A stretch of DNA of 47,514 nt. Origin: Candidatus Gastranaerophilales bacterium (GTDB lineage Bacteria; Cyanobacteriota; Vampirovibrionia; Gastranaerophilales; Gastranaerophilaceae). The translations under genes were made by a program, and so were the position numbers. The stretch is from assembly GCA_944325905.1 (NCBI GenBank), contig CALVBY010000004.1, forward strand, positions 1-47,514, given 5' to 3'. Under the pieces are notes generated by a model. The model was not told the DNA's origin. It ran no database searches and saw only the letters and a program-made list of their open reading frames with translations. Shown here piece by piece: positions 7,488 through 15,220 of this stretch (within the stretch, counting starts at the first letter, position 1; each line of letters opens with the position of its first letter).

Positions 7488-8603
7488 ATGTACGAATCTT
7501 ATAGCAATATATTAAAAACTCTTGAGGAACATTCGCATTTTAGGACAATCAAGGATTTTACCAAAAAAGATGAAAAGTATATCTATTTTGGAGAAAAAAG
7601 ACTTTTGAATTTGTCCTCAAACAATTATCTTGGACTCGCTGATAACAGAAGAATTACCGAAGAATTCATGAAAACTGTCGGTGGCAAATATTCCTTTGGC
7701 AGTGCTTCTGCAAGGCTGCTTACGGGTTCCTTGCCTGTTTATAAAGAACTGGAAGACCTTCTTGCAACGTTATACAACAAAGAAGCTACTCTTTTATATA
7801 ATAGCGGCTACCACGCAAATGTAGGTATATCAAGCTCTATTGCACAAAAAGATGATGTCATCTTTTCCGATAAACTGAACCATGCCAGCATCATCGACGG
7901 AATGCAACTTTCGCAGGGCAAATTTTTCCGCTATCAGCATAATGATATGCAAAGCCTTGAAAAATTGCTTGAAAGAGAAAGAAAGAACTATAAAAATGCA
8001 ATAATTATAACCGAATCCGTTTTCAGTATGGACGGAGATATCGCGGATTTAAAAACAATTATTGAGTTAAAGAAGAAATATAATTGTATTCTTATAATTG
8101 ATGAGGCACATGCGTTTGGAGTTTTTGGAGAAAAAGGGCTTGGCGTTGCTGAAAAACTGGGCGTAATAGACGATATAGATTTACTGGTCGGAACCTTTGG
8201 GAAGGCCGCAGGTTCAATGGGGGCGTTTGTCACCGGTAAAAAAGTTTTGATAGATTTTCTAATTAATAAATCTCGCTCATTCATTTTTTCAACAGCACTA
8301 CCACCAATCAATATTGCATTCACAAAGTGGATTATCGAAAACAAATTCCCGCACACCTTCGAAAAAAGACAAAACATGCTGAATATAGCTAAAAAAATGG
8401 GTAGTGAAAGCCATATTATTCCGGTTATAATTGGCGACAATCAAAAAACCGTTGAAATGTGCAATATCTTGTACGAAAACGGATATTTCACATTACCGAT
8501 ACGCCCGCCTACCGTCCCCGAGGGAACTTCAAGAATTAGAATTTCATTAACAACCGAAATAACGGAAAAGGATTTGGAAAATTTATGGAATATCATTGGT
8601 TAA
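7488..8603 (+). CDS. bioF: 8-amino-7-oxononanoate synthase BioF
   Basis: 371 aa, typical of this PLP-dependent alpha-oxoamine synthase. It condenses pimeloyl-ACP (or -CoA) with alanine in biotin synthesis. SNNYLGLAD near residue 44, the IIDEAHAFGVFG aspartate motif near 204, and GTFGKAAGS with the PLP lysine at K239 are all present. It is first of a three-gene operon, with bioG starting inside its last codons. No SD is visible. A TAAAAT hexamer lies 6 nt before the ATG, just beyond the lysS terminator, so it may be leaderless. No biotin riboswitch or obvious BirA palindrome was seen. Confidence 0.93.
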   Translation: MYESYSNILKTLEEHSHFRTIKDFTKKDEKYIYFGEKRLLNLSSNNYLGLADNRRITEEFMKTVGGKYSFGSASARLLTGSLPVYKELEDLLATLYNKEATLLYNSGYHANVGISSSIAQKDDVIFSDKLNHASIIDGMQLSQGKFFRYQHNDMQSLEKLLERERKNYKNAIIITESVFSMDGDIADLKTIIELKKKYNCILIIDEAHAFGVFGEKGLGVAEKLGVIDDIDLLVGTFGKAAGSMGAFVTGKKVLIDFLINKSRSFIFSTALPPINIAFTKWIIENKFPHTFEKRQNMLNIAKKMGSESHIIPVIIGDNQKTVEMCNILYENGYFTLPIRPPTVPEGTSRIRISLTTEITEKDLENLWNIIG

Positions 8604-9232
8604 ACCAAAATAAAAATAAAAAACTTATAGTCTTTTTTGCCGGATGGAGTTTTGATTACCACCCATTTGAAACTATTCCTGCAAAAGATTATGATGTATT
8701 GATATTCTATGATTATTCAGATCTCACAATTCCTTGTGAAATACCCAAATATGAAGAAACTATTCTAATAAGCTGGTCTATGGGAGTATATACAGCATAT
8801 CTTTTGAAAGACAAATTACCTGATTTCACTTCAAAAATAGCCGTAAACGGAACCCCTTACCCGATTGATAATGATTTTGGAATTCCTGAAAGAACTTTTG
8901 ATTTAACATTAAAATATGCCGAAAGCGGACTTCAAGGGAAATTTTACGAAAATGTATTTTCGGATAAAGAATTGTTAGAAAAATATCTTGAAAATCCTGT
9001 TAAAAGAACCATTCAAAACAGAGTAAACGAATTGCAAAGCTTGAATGAACTAATAAGGTCACAAAACATAACCTATAACGGGAATTTTTATAATAAAGCA
9101 ATTATAGGGGATAATGACAAAATTATTCCGACCAAAAACCAAATAAAAATGTGGGGCAATTCCGCAAAAATCATCAATAGCGGACACTTCCCTTTCTACA
9201 ACTACACAAGCTGGGATGAAATATGCAAATAA
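8585..9232 (+). CDS. bioG: Pimeloyl-ACP methyl ester esterase BioG
   Basis: 215 aa, matching the BioG (DUF452) alpha/beta hydrolases. These replace BioH and cut the methyl ester from pimeloyl-ACP to release the chain for BioF. The nucleophile elbow SWSMG puts the Ser at residue 65. The family's VNGTPYPIDNDFGIP segment and a late GHFPFY with the likely catalytic His are visible. It overlaps bioF by 19 nt and bioC by 10 nt, so coupled translation is likely. The gene pair bioG-bioC is a known arrangement and supports the assignment. Confidence 0.88.
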   Translation: MEYHWLNQNKNKKLIVFFAGWSFDYHPFETIPAKDYDVLIFYDYSDLTIPCEIPKYEETILISWSMGVYTAYLLKDKLPDFTSKIAVNGTPYPIDNDFGIPERTFDLTLKYAESGLQGKFYENVFSDKELLEKYLENPVKRTIQNRVNELQSLNELIRSQNITYNGNFYNKAIIGDNDKIIPTKNQIKMWGNSAKIINSGHFPFYNYTSWDEICK

Positions 9233-9960
9233 ATTCAAAATCCATAAAAAAACACTTTGAAAAAAGCATGGATAAATATAATGAAAACGCTCTTGTACAG
9301 GCAGATATGGCAAATCAACTCGTACAAGAAGTTTTGAAATACAGAAATAACTTTGATAAAATTCTGGAACTTGGCTGTGGAACAGGACTTTTGACTGAAA
9401 AAGTAATAGAAAAAATAACTTTTAAAAACTACTACGCAAATGACATTGTTGAAAAATCAAAAAATTATATTTCAAAAATTCTACCAAATTCTGAATTTAT
9501 ACATGGGAATGCACAAAGAATAAAGCCGCCTGCGGATATTGATTTGATAATTTCAAACGCAATGTTTCAGTGGTTTGTAAATCTTGAACCGGTTATAACT
9601 TATTATAAAAACTTTTTAGAAAAAGACGGTATTCTTGCCTTTTCAACCTTTGGTCTCAAAAATTTCTATGAACTAAAGGATATATCAGGCTTAGCCCTAA
9701 ACTACTTGACTTCGGAAGATGTCAAAGCTATTCTGGCAAAAAATTTCGACATATTGTATTGCCATGAATACACCGAAACTTTAGAATTTGAAACCCCATT
9801 GGCTCTTTTAGCCCACATGAAAAATACAGGTGTAAACTCGCTCACTTCAAAAACCTGGACCGTTAAAGAAGTGAAAAGTTTTTGCGAAAAATATATGGAA
9901 AAGTTTGAGAAAACAAAATTAACCTACAATCCAATAATAGTCATTGCCAAAATCAAATAA
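9223..9960 (+). CDS. bioC: Malonyl-ACP O-methyltransferase BioC
   Basis: 245 aa SAM-dependent class I methyltransferase. It methylates malonyl-ACP so that the fatty-acid machinery can build a pimeloyl chain. Motif I ILELGCGTGLLTEK (near residue 46), then NDIVEKS and DLIISNAMFQWF, fit BioC (E. coli: ISNLAVQW). It is last of the bioF-bioG-bioC unit. Together these cover the pimelate arm; bioA, bioD and bioB are not in the window. Confidence 0.88.
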   Translation: MQINSKSIKKHFEKSMDKYNENALVQADMANQLVQEVLKYRNNFDKILELGCGTGLLTEKVIEKITFKNYYANDIVEKSKNYISKILPNSEFIHGNAQRIKPPADIDLIISNAMFQWFVNLEPVITYYKNFLEKDGILAFSTFGLKNFYELKDISGLALNYLTSEDVKAILAKNFDILYCHEYTETLEFETPLALLAHMKNTGVNSLTSKTWTVKEVKSFCEKYMEKFEKTKLTYNPIIVIAKIK

Positions 9961-10083
9961 TCATCCAAATGATAAACTATTAAAATACACATTAACATGT
10001 ATTCCATTTTGTAAAAAAAAATATTATAATCTTTACATAAAAACATGTTTATTATTAAAATATGATATAGAAGGGAAACAATA

Positions 10084-10728
10084 TTGCTAAATAACTTCGA
10101 AAATTTTGATAATTCCGAGACTTCCGCAAGAAAGTCTTCCCTAATACAAGAGAGAGTTAGCCTTGTATCAACTCATATGTATAAGCAATTTTTGGATTAT
10201 CAACATGCCACTGTCAACACAAACGAGATTTTTGTAAGAATGATTGACAATCTTCAGGCTGTATCTGAAACACTTAAACAATCATTTTCTTCCCGAGGGA
10301 TCACAACCCAAAACATATATGTTGATACAGATCCTCAAAAATCCGTTGCAATAGTAAACATTTTGTGGCATAAAATAAGCTTCACAACTCGTTGTAACTA
10401 CCAACCACAAGCTCTATATAGAGAAAATGGAGAGCATCTGTTTTCCGGTCGTATTATGGCTATAAGAGGTAATTATAATGAGATTATGCAAGGTGTGCAA
10501 AATCATGATGACGAAATGGGAAGATTATTAGAAAATGAAGTAGCATCACTGTTTGTGCCTGCTGAAACAAATCAAAATACTATTTTAAAAATAAAACATT
10601 TATCTAATAGAGAGTTTTACCTAAACCAACTTGATGCACCACGTGAATTTGTACTAAAAGTTGTCGAAACCATTTGCGGCGGCGGATTTTACCACGAAGA
10701 AGGTGCTCGCAGACAATTTAATATTTAA
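10084..10728 (+). CDS. Protein of unknown function
   Basis: 214 aa, not recognised. It is predicted soluble, with no signal peptide or membrane segments. A helical N-terminal half (ARKSSLIQERVSLVSTHMYK, then a stretch to LKQSFSS) is followed by a mixed alpha/beta region and a Gly-rich end (ETICGGGFYHEEG). The start is TTG at 10084, chosen because GAAGGG lies 7 nt upstream and no in-frame ATG fits. Upstream bases 9961-10083 are AT-rich with TATAAT-like hexamers but no hairpin. Function cannot be suggested. Confidence 0.75.
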   Translation: MLNNFENFDNSETSARKSSLIQERVSLVSTHMYKQFLDYQHATVNTNEIFVRMIDNLQAVSETLKQSFSSRGITTQNIYVDTDPQKSVAIVNILWHKISFTTRCNYQPQALYRENGEHLFSGRIMAIRGNYNEIMQGVQNHDDEMGRLLENEVASLFVPAETNQNTILKIKHLSNREFYLNQLDAPREFVLKVVETICGGGFYHEEGARRQFNI

Positions 10729-10733
10729 TATTT

Positions 10734-10761
10734 TTGACATTCTTAAAAAAATGACTAATAT
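10734..10761 (+). promoter_or_regulatory. sigma70-type promoter
   Basis: TTGACA (10734-10739), 16 nt and TAATAT (10756-10761) precede the small gene at 10787; its SD AGGA lies near 10773. Confidence 0.6.
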
Positions 10762-10786
10762 ATATTTGTATAGGATGTAGGTGTAT

Positions 10787-11038
10787 ATGCGTTTAATCGA
10801 AAAATTAAAAGAGTTTGAGAATCAATATATGTTTATAAGATGGGCTACGGGAGGAGAATACGGTAAACTTGCGTACGTCGGTGAAGATTTCGTTGAATTT
10901 GAAATCATCGATGTTGAAACAATGGAATACAGCGAAACTGTACTTATTCATAGCCCATTGATACTTGAAGTATGCATTGGCGGTGCTGACGTTGCAAGAA
11001 TATTGGCAGAAATATCTTCCAAAATTTCTTTGGATTAA
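10787..11038 (+). CDS. Small protein of unknown function, beta-rich
   Basis: 83 aa from ATG 10787. A GTG two codons upstream is also open, but AGGA is spaced 10 nt from the ATG. The central part (GGEYGKLAYVGEDFVEFEIIDVETMEYSE, given by position only as residues 22-50) alternates hydrophobic and polar residues like a small beta-barrel of Sm/SH3 type. The C-terminal segment is helical (DVARILAEISSKI). No catalytic motif. It has its own promoter. The TIR-bounded element begins 9 nt after its stop. Confidence 0.75.
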   Translation: MRLIEKLKEFENQYMFIRWATGGEYGKLAYVGEDFVEFEIIDVETMEYSETVLIHSPLILEVCIGGADVARILAEISSKISLD

Positions 11039-11046
11039 TTTTGTAA

Positions 11047-11560
11047 TACATAAAAACTATTATCTGCCCCAATTTAAAACAATATTAAGTGCTGCGCGCA
11101 CGGCGGCAACTTTTGATGTCAAAAGTTGCACAAAAACCACCGCACGCTGCGTTCACTAATAACTTGTACGCCTCAACATAAAGGCGTGTAAACTCGCTAT
11201 AAATATAATCAATTTTTCAAGCCTCATATAATTTTACCGCTCAGACAGTACACGCCCCTGACATTTGTTTCGGCTACAGTTATTGTTCACTCCGCTATCG
11301 CGGAATTTTGTCAAACCGTACTTTCTCGCTCTCTCGCGTCTATAATAACGGTACGGGTGAAAACAATTCGACCTTAACGGAACGAGCAATCATTACATAA
11401 CAAAACAACAACTAAGCGAGCGTTGTTTGAGCGTAGCGAGTTTGCGAGCTCGGGTTGAGTTATAGTAATGATTAGCGAGTGCAGTTCCGGTCGAGAGTTT
11501 CTTGGGGTACTTTCTTGTCGGTACAAGAAAGTACTATATTCTTATAATAGTTTTTATGTA
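11047..11560. mobile_element. Intergenic element 1 with 17-bp terminal inverted repeats
   Basis: TACATAAAAACTATTAT at 11047-11063 is matched in inverse at 11544-11560. Inside there is no credible gene: the base and oligonucleotide makeup differs from the neighbours and hairpins are dense. Examples are GCAACTTTTGA/TCAAAAGTTGC (near 11106-11130), TCCGC..GCGGA near 11290, and GTACTTTCTTGT/ACAAGAAAGTAC (11507-11534, loop CGGT). There is also a long imperfect pair, AATCATTAC near 11388 with GTAATGATT near 11466. The same terminal repeat bounds element 2 at 38583-38939. No target-site duplication or transposase was found, so a MITE-like nature is an inference. Confidence 0.65.
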
Positions 11561-11567
11561 AATATTC

Positions 11568-11598
11568 AAAAAAAAAGTCACATCTTCTTTGTGACTTT
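11568..11598 (-). terminator. Leftward rho-independent terminator, possible sRNA end
   Basis: On the minus strand AAAGTCACA and TGTGACTTT (11598-11590 with 11582-11574) form a 9-bp stem with a 7-nt loop, followed by nine T (11576-11568). No minus-strand gene precedes it; the adjoining genes are rightward. It may end a small RNA transcribed leftward from 11600-11700, or insulate the neighbouring element. Confidence 0.7.
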
Positions 11599-11697
11599 GA
11601 ACAATAATCTTGGGAGGAGATTTGGGGATAGTTGTACATGCATGATAATTCAAGCATGCCGAATATGTTACATGCGTAGAACAAAAATTAATAATTC

Positions 11698-11726
11698 TTT
11701 ACATTTACTTGATTTTGTATTATAAT
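11698..11726 (+). promoter_or_regulatory. Promoter of aroQ
   Basis: TTTACA (11698-11703), 17 nt and TATAAT (11721-11726) stand 6 nt before ATG 11733, so transcription should begin at or next to the start codon. Confidence 0.7.
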
Positions 11727-11732
11727 ATATGC

Positions 11733-12188
11733 ATGAGAAAAAGCATGCGAATTTTAATAATTAACGGTGTTAACCTTAATATGCTTGGGTATCGGGAACC
11801 TGAGCAATACGGGACAAAAACACTTAAAGAACTTGAAAAAGAACTACACGCATATTCTTTTGGTCTTGGTATAGATATTGAAACCTTTCAAAGCAATGTA
11901 GAGGGTGAATTAGTAGAACGCATACAACAAGCCCGAGAACATTTTGACGGAATAATTCTAAATGCCGGTGCATACACACACACAAGTATAGCCATTCGAG
12001 ACGCGATTACAACTGCTGCATTGCCTGTTGTAGAAATACACATGTCTAATATTTATTCAAGAGAAGAGTTTCGACACAAGTCAATTATTGCTCCTGTCTG
12101 CATAGGTCAAATAACCGGTTTCAAAGTAGACAGCTACAAATTGGGTCTAAAAGGATTAGTTAATTATCTATCAAATAGAGAAAACTAA
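11733..12188 (+). CDS. aroQ: 3-dehydroquinate dehydratase, type II (AroQ)
   Basis: 151 aa from ATG 11733. It removes water from 3-dehydroquinate in the shikimate pathway. Family features in order are ILIINGVNLNMLGYREPEQYG (residue 6 on; usual form INGPNLNLLG..RP..YG), the FQSNVEGE segment, LNAGAYTHTSIAIRDA with conserved Asn and His, and VEIHMSNIYSREEFRHKS with the catalytic His. The -10 box lies only 6 nt before 11733, favouring a leaderless start there. ATG 11745 is the family-like alternative; TTG 11709 lies upstream of the -10 and is rejected. Confidence 0.93.
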   Translation: MRKSMRILIINGVNLNMLGYREPEQYGTKTLKELEKELHAYSFGLGIDIETFQSNVEGELVERIQQAREHFDGIILNAGAYTHTSIAIRDAITTAALPVVEIHMSNIYSREEFRHKSIIAPVCIGQITGFKVDSYKLGLKGLVNYLSNREN

Positions 12189-12202
12189 GAAATCGTTAGC
12201 AA

Positions 12203-12538
12203 TTATGCCCCATAAAACTCTTCAGCAGTACCCGCAATGATAGCACAGGCTTGTTCATAAGATAGACCTCTTTGGTCAATTAGGTAGTTAAAATAACGAT
12301 CCAAATCCTCAACATCTTTTTCGTGGGTCATTATATACTCTACATCTTTTTGATGGGCAGTCTTGGAAACTTGAGAACGACCTATAACCTCCGCAGGCAT
12401 TTTCCCTAAATCAGTAATTCCCGATTTTTCAGCAGACAAAGTATCAGGCAATACAACATCTTCCTTTAAATTTCTTGCCGGAACACCTTGAAAATTAACA
12501 TTACTAGGATTTGCTGTGTTGTTGTTTACTTCTCTCAT
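12203..12538 (-). CDS. Small protein with N-terminal F-x-G tag, unknown function
   Basis: 111 aa from ATG 12538, chosen because AGGTGG lies 7 nt upstream; the GTG at 12547 would overlap that SD. The N-terminus is Asn-rich and then reads NVNFQGVPARNL (residues 13-24). That short F-x-G-type motif resembles the starts of two other proteins in this window (22122 and 22952). The C-terminal 50 residues are charged and helical (MTHEKDVEDLDRYFNYLI, ending AGTAEEFYGA). No membrane segment. Convergent with aroQ. Confidence 0.7.
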   Translation of the reverse strand: MREVNNNTANPSNVNFQGVPARNLKEDVVLPDTLSAEKSGITDLGKMPAEVIGRSQVSKTAHQKDVEYIMTHEKDVEDLDRYFNYLIDQRGLSYEQACAIIAGTAEEFYGA

Positions 12539-12730
12539 AAGTACCACCTATCATTTCTGATTTAAAACTACGTGTTTTGTATATTTTTCATTTTAAAACG
12601 CAAACAAAATATTTTTTGCTACTTTATGCCATAAAAAATTACAAAAATTAATAATAATATATTATTAATATTCGTCATATTTTTTTATGCTATTATGAAT
12701 TATATAATAACAAAGGAACTATTGCAAATT

Positions 12731-13870
12731 ATGAACTTAGGTAATGTATTTAGAGATTTTGTATACGGCTTAAATTTTAAAAGAGTTTTAAAAAATCTTC
12801 CGGATGCCGTTTTAATTGTTGAAACTGACGGCAGGATATCTTGGGTAAATGACAAAGCAACAACAGTGTTTGAAGGTGGCAAACGTCTTTTAAAAAGCTA
12901 TCATTTTGATGACTTAGTAGACAAAGGTAGAGATAAAATAGATAAATCAATTACCACCAGAACTCCAATAATAGCGGGTGCTTTTACACCAACAGCAAAA
13001 GAATTTTTTATAGAATTGAATGCAAAATCCTACCATGGAAGCTATATTGTTACTATACGTGATATAACAGCAATGACAAACGTATTAACCAACGCAGAAC
13101 AAACCAGCCAGTTCAACAAAGAAAAAAATGCAATGTTGGTAAAATTAGCAAACGAAATAAAATCCCCAATAAACTCTATTGTTGGATTCTCTCAGGCTTT
13201 ACTAGACGGTTTGGGCGGTGAAATAACAGAAAAACAAGATAAATATGTTAAAATTATCAATAAAAATTCAAATGATTTATTGAATTTTATGGATAAATTG
13301 ATTGAATTTTCTTACGCAGAATCAACTTTATATGAGTATGATTATCAGACATTTGACATAATAAACTCTATTCAAAATATAATCAGAAGTAATGATTTAG
13401 CCGTTTCAAGCAAAGGCTTAACCGTAAATTTTGATTATGAAGAAATTGCAAAACGTGCAATATATTCCGATGAAAAAACTCTAAAAACAATAATACAGAA
13501 TCTTTTCGAAACCTCAATAAAATTGACAGATACCGGATCTATATCATTCAGAATTTTTTATCCGGATCCGGAAATGATTAGTGAGCTGAAGATTTTCGAA
13601 AACTTTAAAGAAAATTCCTTGATGCAAATAAGCATAAGCGACACCGGAATAGGCTTGCAAGAAACAGAACTTGATGGTCTATTTGAACCATATAACCAAT
13701 TGGACAAAACAAACAAGAAAAACATTGTACGTTCAATCAGCTTAGGTACTGCAAACATACTTGCAAGACGTCTAAATGGTATTGTTTGGGCAGAGTCTGA
13801 AGTAATGAAAGGTACAACCTTTAATATAATAATTCCTATTGAAAAGGATTTTATTTTAAAGCATGAGTAA
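12731..13870 (+). CDS. Degenerate (pseudo) sensor histidine kinase with PAS-like domain
   Basis: 379 aa from ATG 12731; AAAGGA lies upstream. ATG 12695 adds 12 residues but has no SD. No membrane segments. A PAS-like domain (LPDAVLIVETDGRISWVN) is followed by a DHp-like helix and an HATPase domain. The H-box reads LANEIKSPINSI, with Asn (AAC at 13151-13153) where the phospho-accepting His should be. The N-box reads NLFETSIKLT, with Thr in place of the Mg-binding second Asn. The G1 box SDTGIGL and F-box LFEPYNQLD are intact; the G2 glycines are degenerate. It probably cannot autophosphorylate and may be a regulatory pseudokinase. It overlaps the ABC ATPase gene by 8 nt. Confidence 0.85.
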   Translation: MNLGNVFRDFVYGLNFKRVLKNLPDAVLIVETDGRISWVNDKATTVFEGGKRLLKSYHFDDLVDKGRDKIDKSITTRTPIIAGAFTPTAKEFFIELNAKSYHGSYIVTIRDITAMTNVLTNAEQTSQFNKEKNAMLVKLANEIKSPINSIVGFSQALLDGLGGEITEKQDKYVKIINKNSNDLLNFMDKLIEFSYAESTLYEYDYQTFDIINSIQNIIRSNDLAVSSKGLTVNFDYEEIAKRAIYSDEKTLKTIIQNLFETSIKLTDTGSISFRIFYPDPEMISELKIFENFKENSLMQISISDTGIGLQETELDGLFEPYNQLDKTNKKNIVRSISLGTANILARRLNGIVWAESEVMKGTTFNIIIPIEKDFILKHE

Positions 13871-14852
13871 TGTTATTCTAAAAAACGTAAAGAAAATTTA
13901 TGACAAAAAAATTGTTATAAATAATGTGGATTTAGAAATAAAAGACAAGGAGTTTGTGGTTCTTGTCGGAGCTTCCGGTTGCGGTAAATCAACAATATTA
14001 AGAATGATAGCCGGATTAGAAGAGATTACAAGCGGGGAAATCTTAATAGGTGATAAAAAAGTAAATGATATACCGCCTAAAGATAGAGATATCGCCTTTG
14101 TATTCCAAAGCTATGCCCTATATCCGCATATGACAGTCAGAGAAAACATTGCCTTTGGTCTAAAAATGCGAAAAGTGGACAAAAAAACTATAGCAAAAAA
14201 GGTTCAAGAAGCTGCAGAAATTTTGGATTTGACAGAATATTTAGATAGAAAACCAAAACAGCTTTCCGGAGGACAACGTCAAAGAGTTGCGCTAGGGCGC
14301 GCAATTGTAAGGAATCCAAAGGTATTTTTAATGGATGAACCTTTGTCAAATTTGGATGCGAAACTACGTGTACAAATGCGCTCTGAAATAAAAAAACTGC
14401 ACGAAAAATTGCAAACAACTTTTATATATGTAACACACGATCAAACCGAAGCTCTTACAATGGGAGACAGAATAGTTGTCCTTAATAATGGTGTTATACA
14501 ACAAGTTGACACTCCTGAAGAAATTTACAACAACCCTGCAAATACTTTCGTTGCAGGATTTATAGGCTTACCTCAAATGAACTTCATCAAAGGTAGAGAA
14601 CTTGGACTAGACCCAAATATTACTTACGGAATAAGACCGGAAAAAATGGTGTGCGGGGGAAATATAAAAAAAGTTGTTGATATTGAAATAACTGAACTTC
14701 TAGGAAGTGAAAAAATTGCATATTTCAATATAGGGGACAAAAAATGCAGCGCAAAACTTCCGGCTGAATACAATCTCGGCAAAACTTTAGAACTTAGTAT
14801 TAAAGAATCTGATTTGTATAAATTTGATGAAACTGGAAAACGAATAAAATAA
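13863..14852 (+). CDS. ABC transporter ATP-binding protein, UgpC/MalK type
   Basis: 329 aa. Walker A GASGCGKST (near residue 37), Q-loop FVFQSYALYPHMTVRENIAF, signature LSGGQRQRVALGRAIVR, Walker B VFLMDEPLSNLDAKLR and switch His VTHDQTEA are canonical for the CUT1 group that imports sugars or glycerol-3-phosphate. GFIGLPQMNF leads into a C-terminal regulatory OB domain. At 329 aa it is shorter than the usual 360-370, so that domain is trimmed. No permeases are adjacent; a matching solute-binding protein is at 31587. Its start overlaps the pseudokinase stop by 8 nt, implying coupled expression. Confidence 0.9.
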   Translation: MSNVILKNVKKIYDKKIVINNVDLEIKDKEFVVLVGASGCGKSTILRMIAGLEEITSGEILIGDKKVNDIPPKDRDIAFVFQSYALYPHMTVRENIAFGLKMRKVDKKTIAKKVQEAAEILDLTEYLDRKPKQLSGGQRQRVALGRAIVRNPKVFLMDEPLSNLDAKLRVQMRSEIKKLHEKLQTTFIYVTHDQTEALTMGDRIVVLNNGVIQQVDTPEEIYNNPANTFVAGFIGLPQMNFIKGRELGLDPNITYGIRPEKMVCGGNIKKVVDIEITELLGSEKIAYFNIGDKKCSAKLPAEYNLGKTLELSIKESDLYKFDETGKRIK

Positions 14853-14898
14853 TAAAAATTATTTTCCACAAATCTCCAAAATACAAATCAAGATAAAA

Positions 14899-15051
14899 TT
14901 ATTCGTCTTTTTCGTCTATCCAAATAATATTTACATTAATGGGCTGAGTAAAAGGATTTGTAACTTGTGAATTAAACAAATCTTTCTTTGTTAATGCATC
15001 ATAATATGCTATTTTTTCGGATAGTTTTTTTGTATATGCAAATAAATTCAT
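14899..15051 (-). CDS. Small 50-aa protein of unknown function
   Basis: An uninterrupted 50-codon frame from ATG 15051 to TAA at 14899. It starts MNLFAYTKKLSEKIAYYDAL and ends NVNIIWIDEKDE. The composition is balanced and protein-like. AAGGA lies 9 nt before the ATG on this strand. It fills most of a 368-bp gap between the ABC ATPase and rubrerythrin genes. It is not a reverse shadow of any gene. Function unknown; the central FNSQVTNPFTQPINVN could be a beta segment. Confidence 0.6.
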   Translation of the reverse strand: MNLFAYTKKLSEKIAYYDALTKKDLFNSQVTNPFTQPINVNIIWIDEKDE

Positions 15052-15170
15052 AACTTACTTTCCTTACTATTACCTAACTATATTATGCGACTGAACATAG
15101 ACCGTTTAATCCCCATAAAGTATTGTATTTAAATCCCTATATAGACCATAAGACTAATTAAGCTTTCTAA

Positions 15171-15199
15171 TTGCAAAAATTTTAAAAAAAACTTATCAT
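15171..15199 (+). promoter_or_regulatory. Promoter of rubrerythrin
   Basis: TTGCAA (15171-15176), 17 nt and TATCAT (15194-15199) precede the SD AAAAGGAG and ATG 15221. I see no convincing PerR-type palindrome. Confidence 0.6.
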
Positions 15200-15220
15200 G
15201 ACGAAAAAGGAGCATATTAC

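Noticed and set aside
7472-7488. Biotin riboswitch-like or BirA operator before bioF
   Set aside because: Only 17 nt separate the lysS terminator from the bioF start, and no palindrome resembling a BirA site is present.
11468-11725. Open frames on both strands (85 and 70 codons) next to aroQ
   Set aside because: They cross the terminal inverted repeat, the hairpins and the aroQ promoter, and have no SD. They are better explained as structured non-coding DNA.
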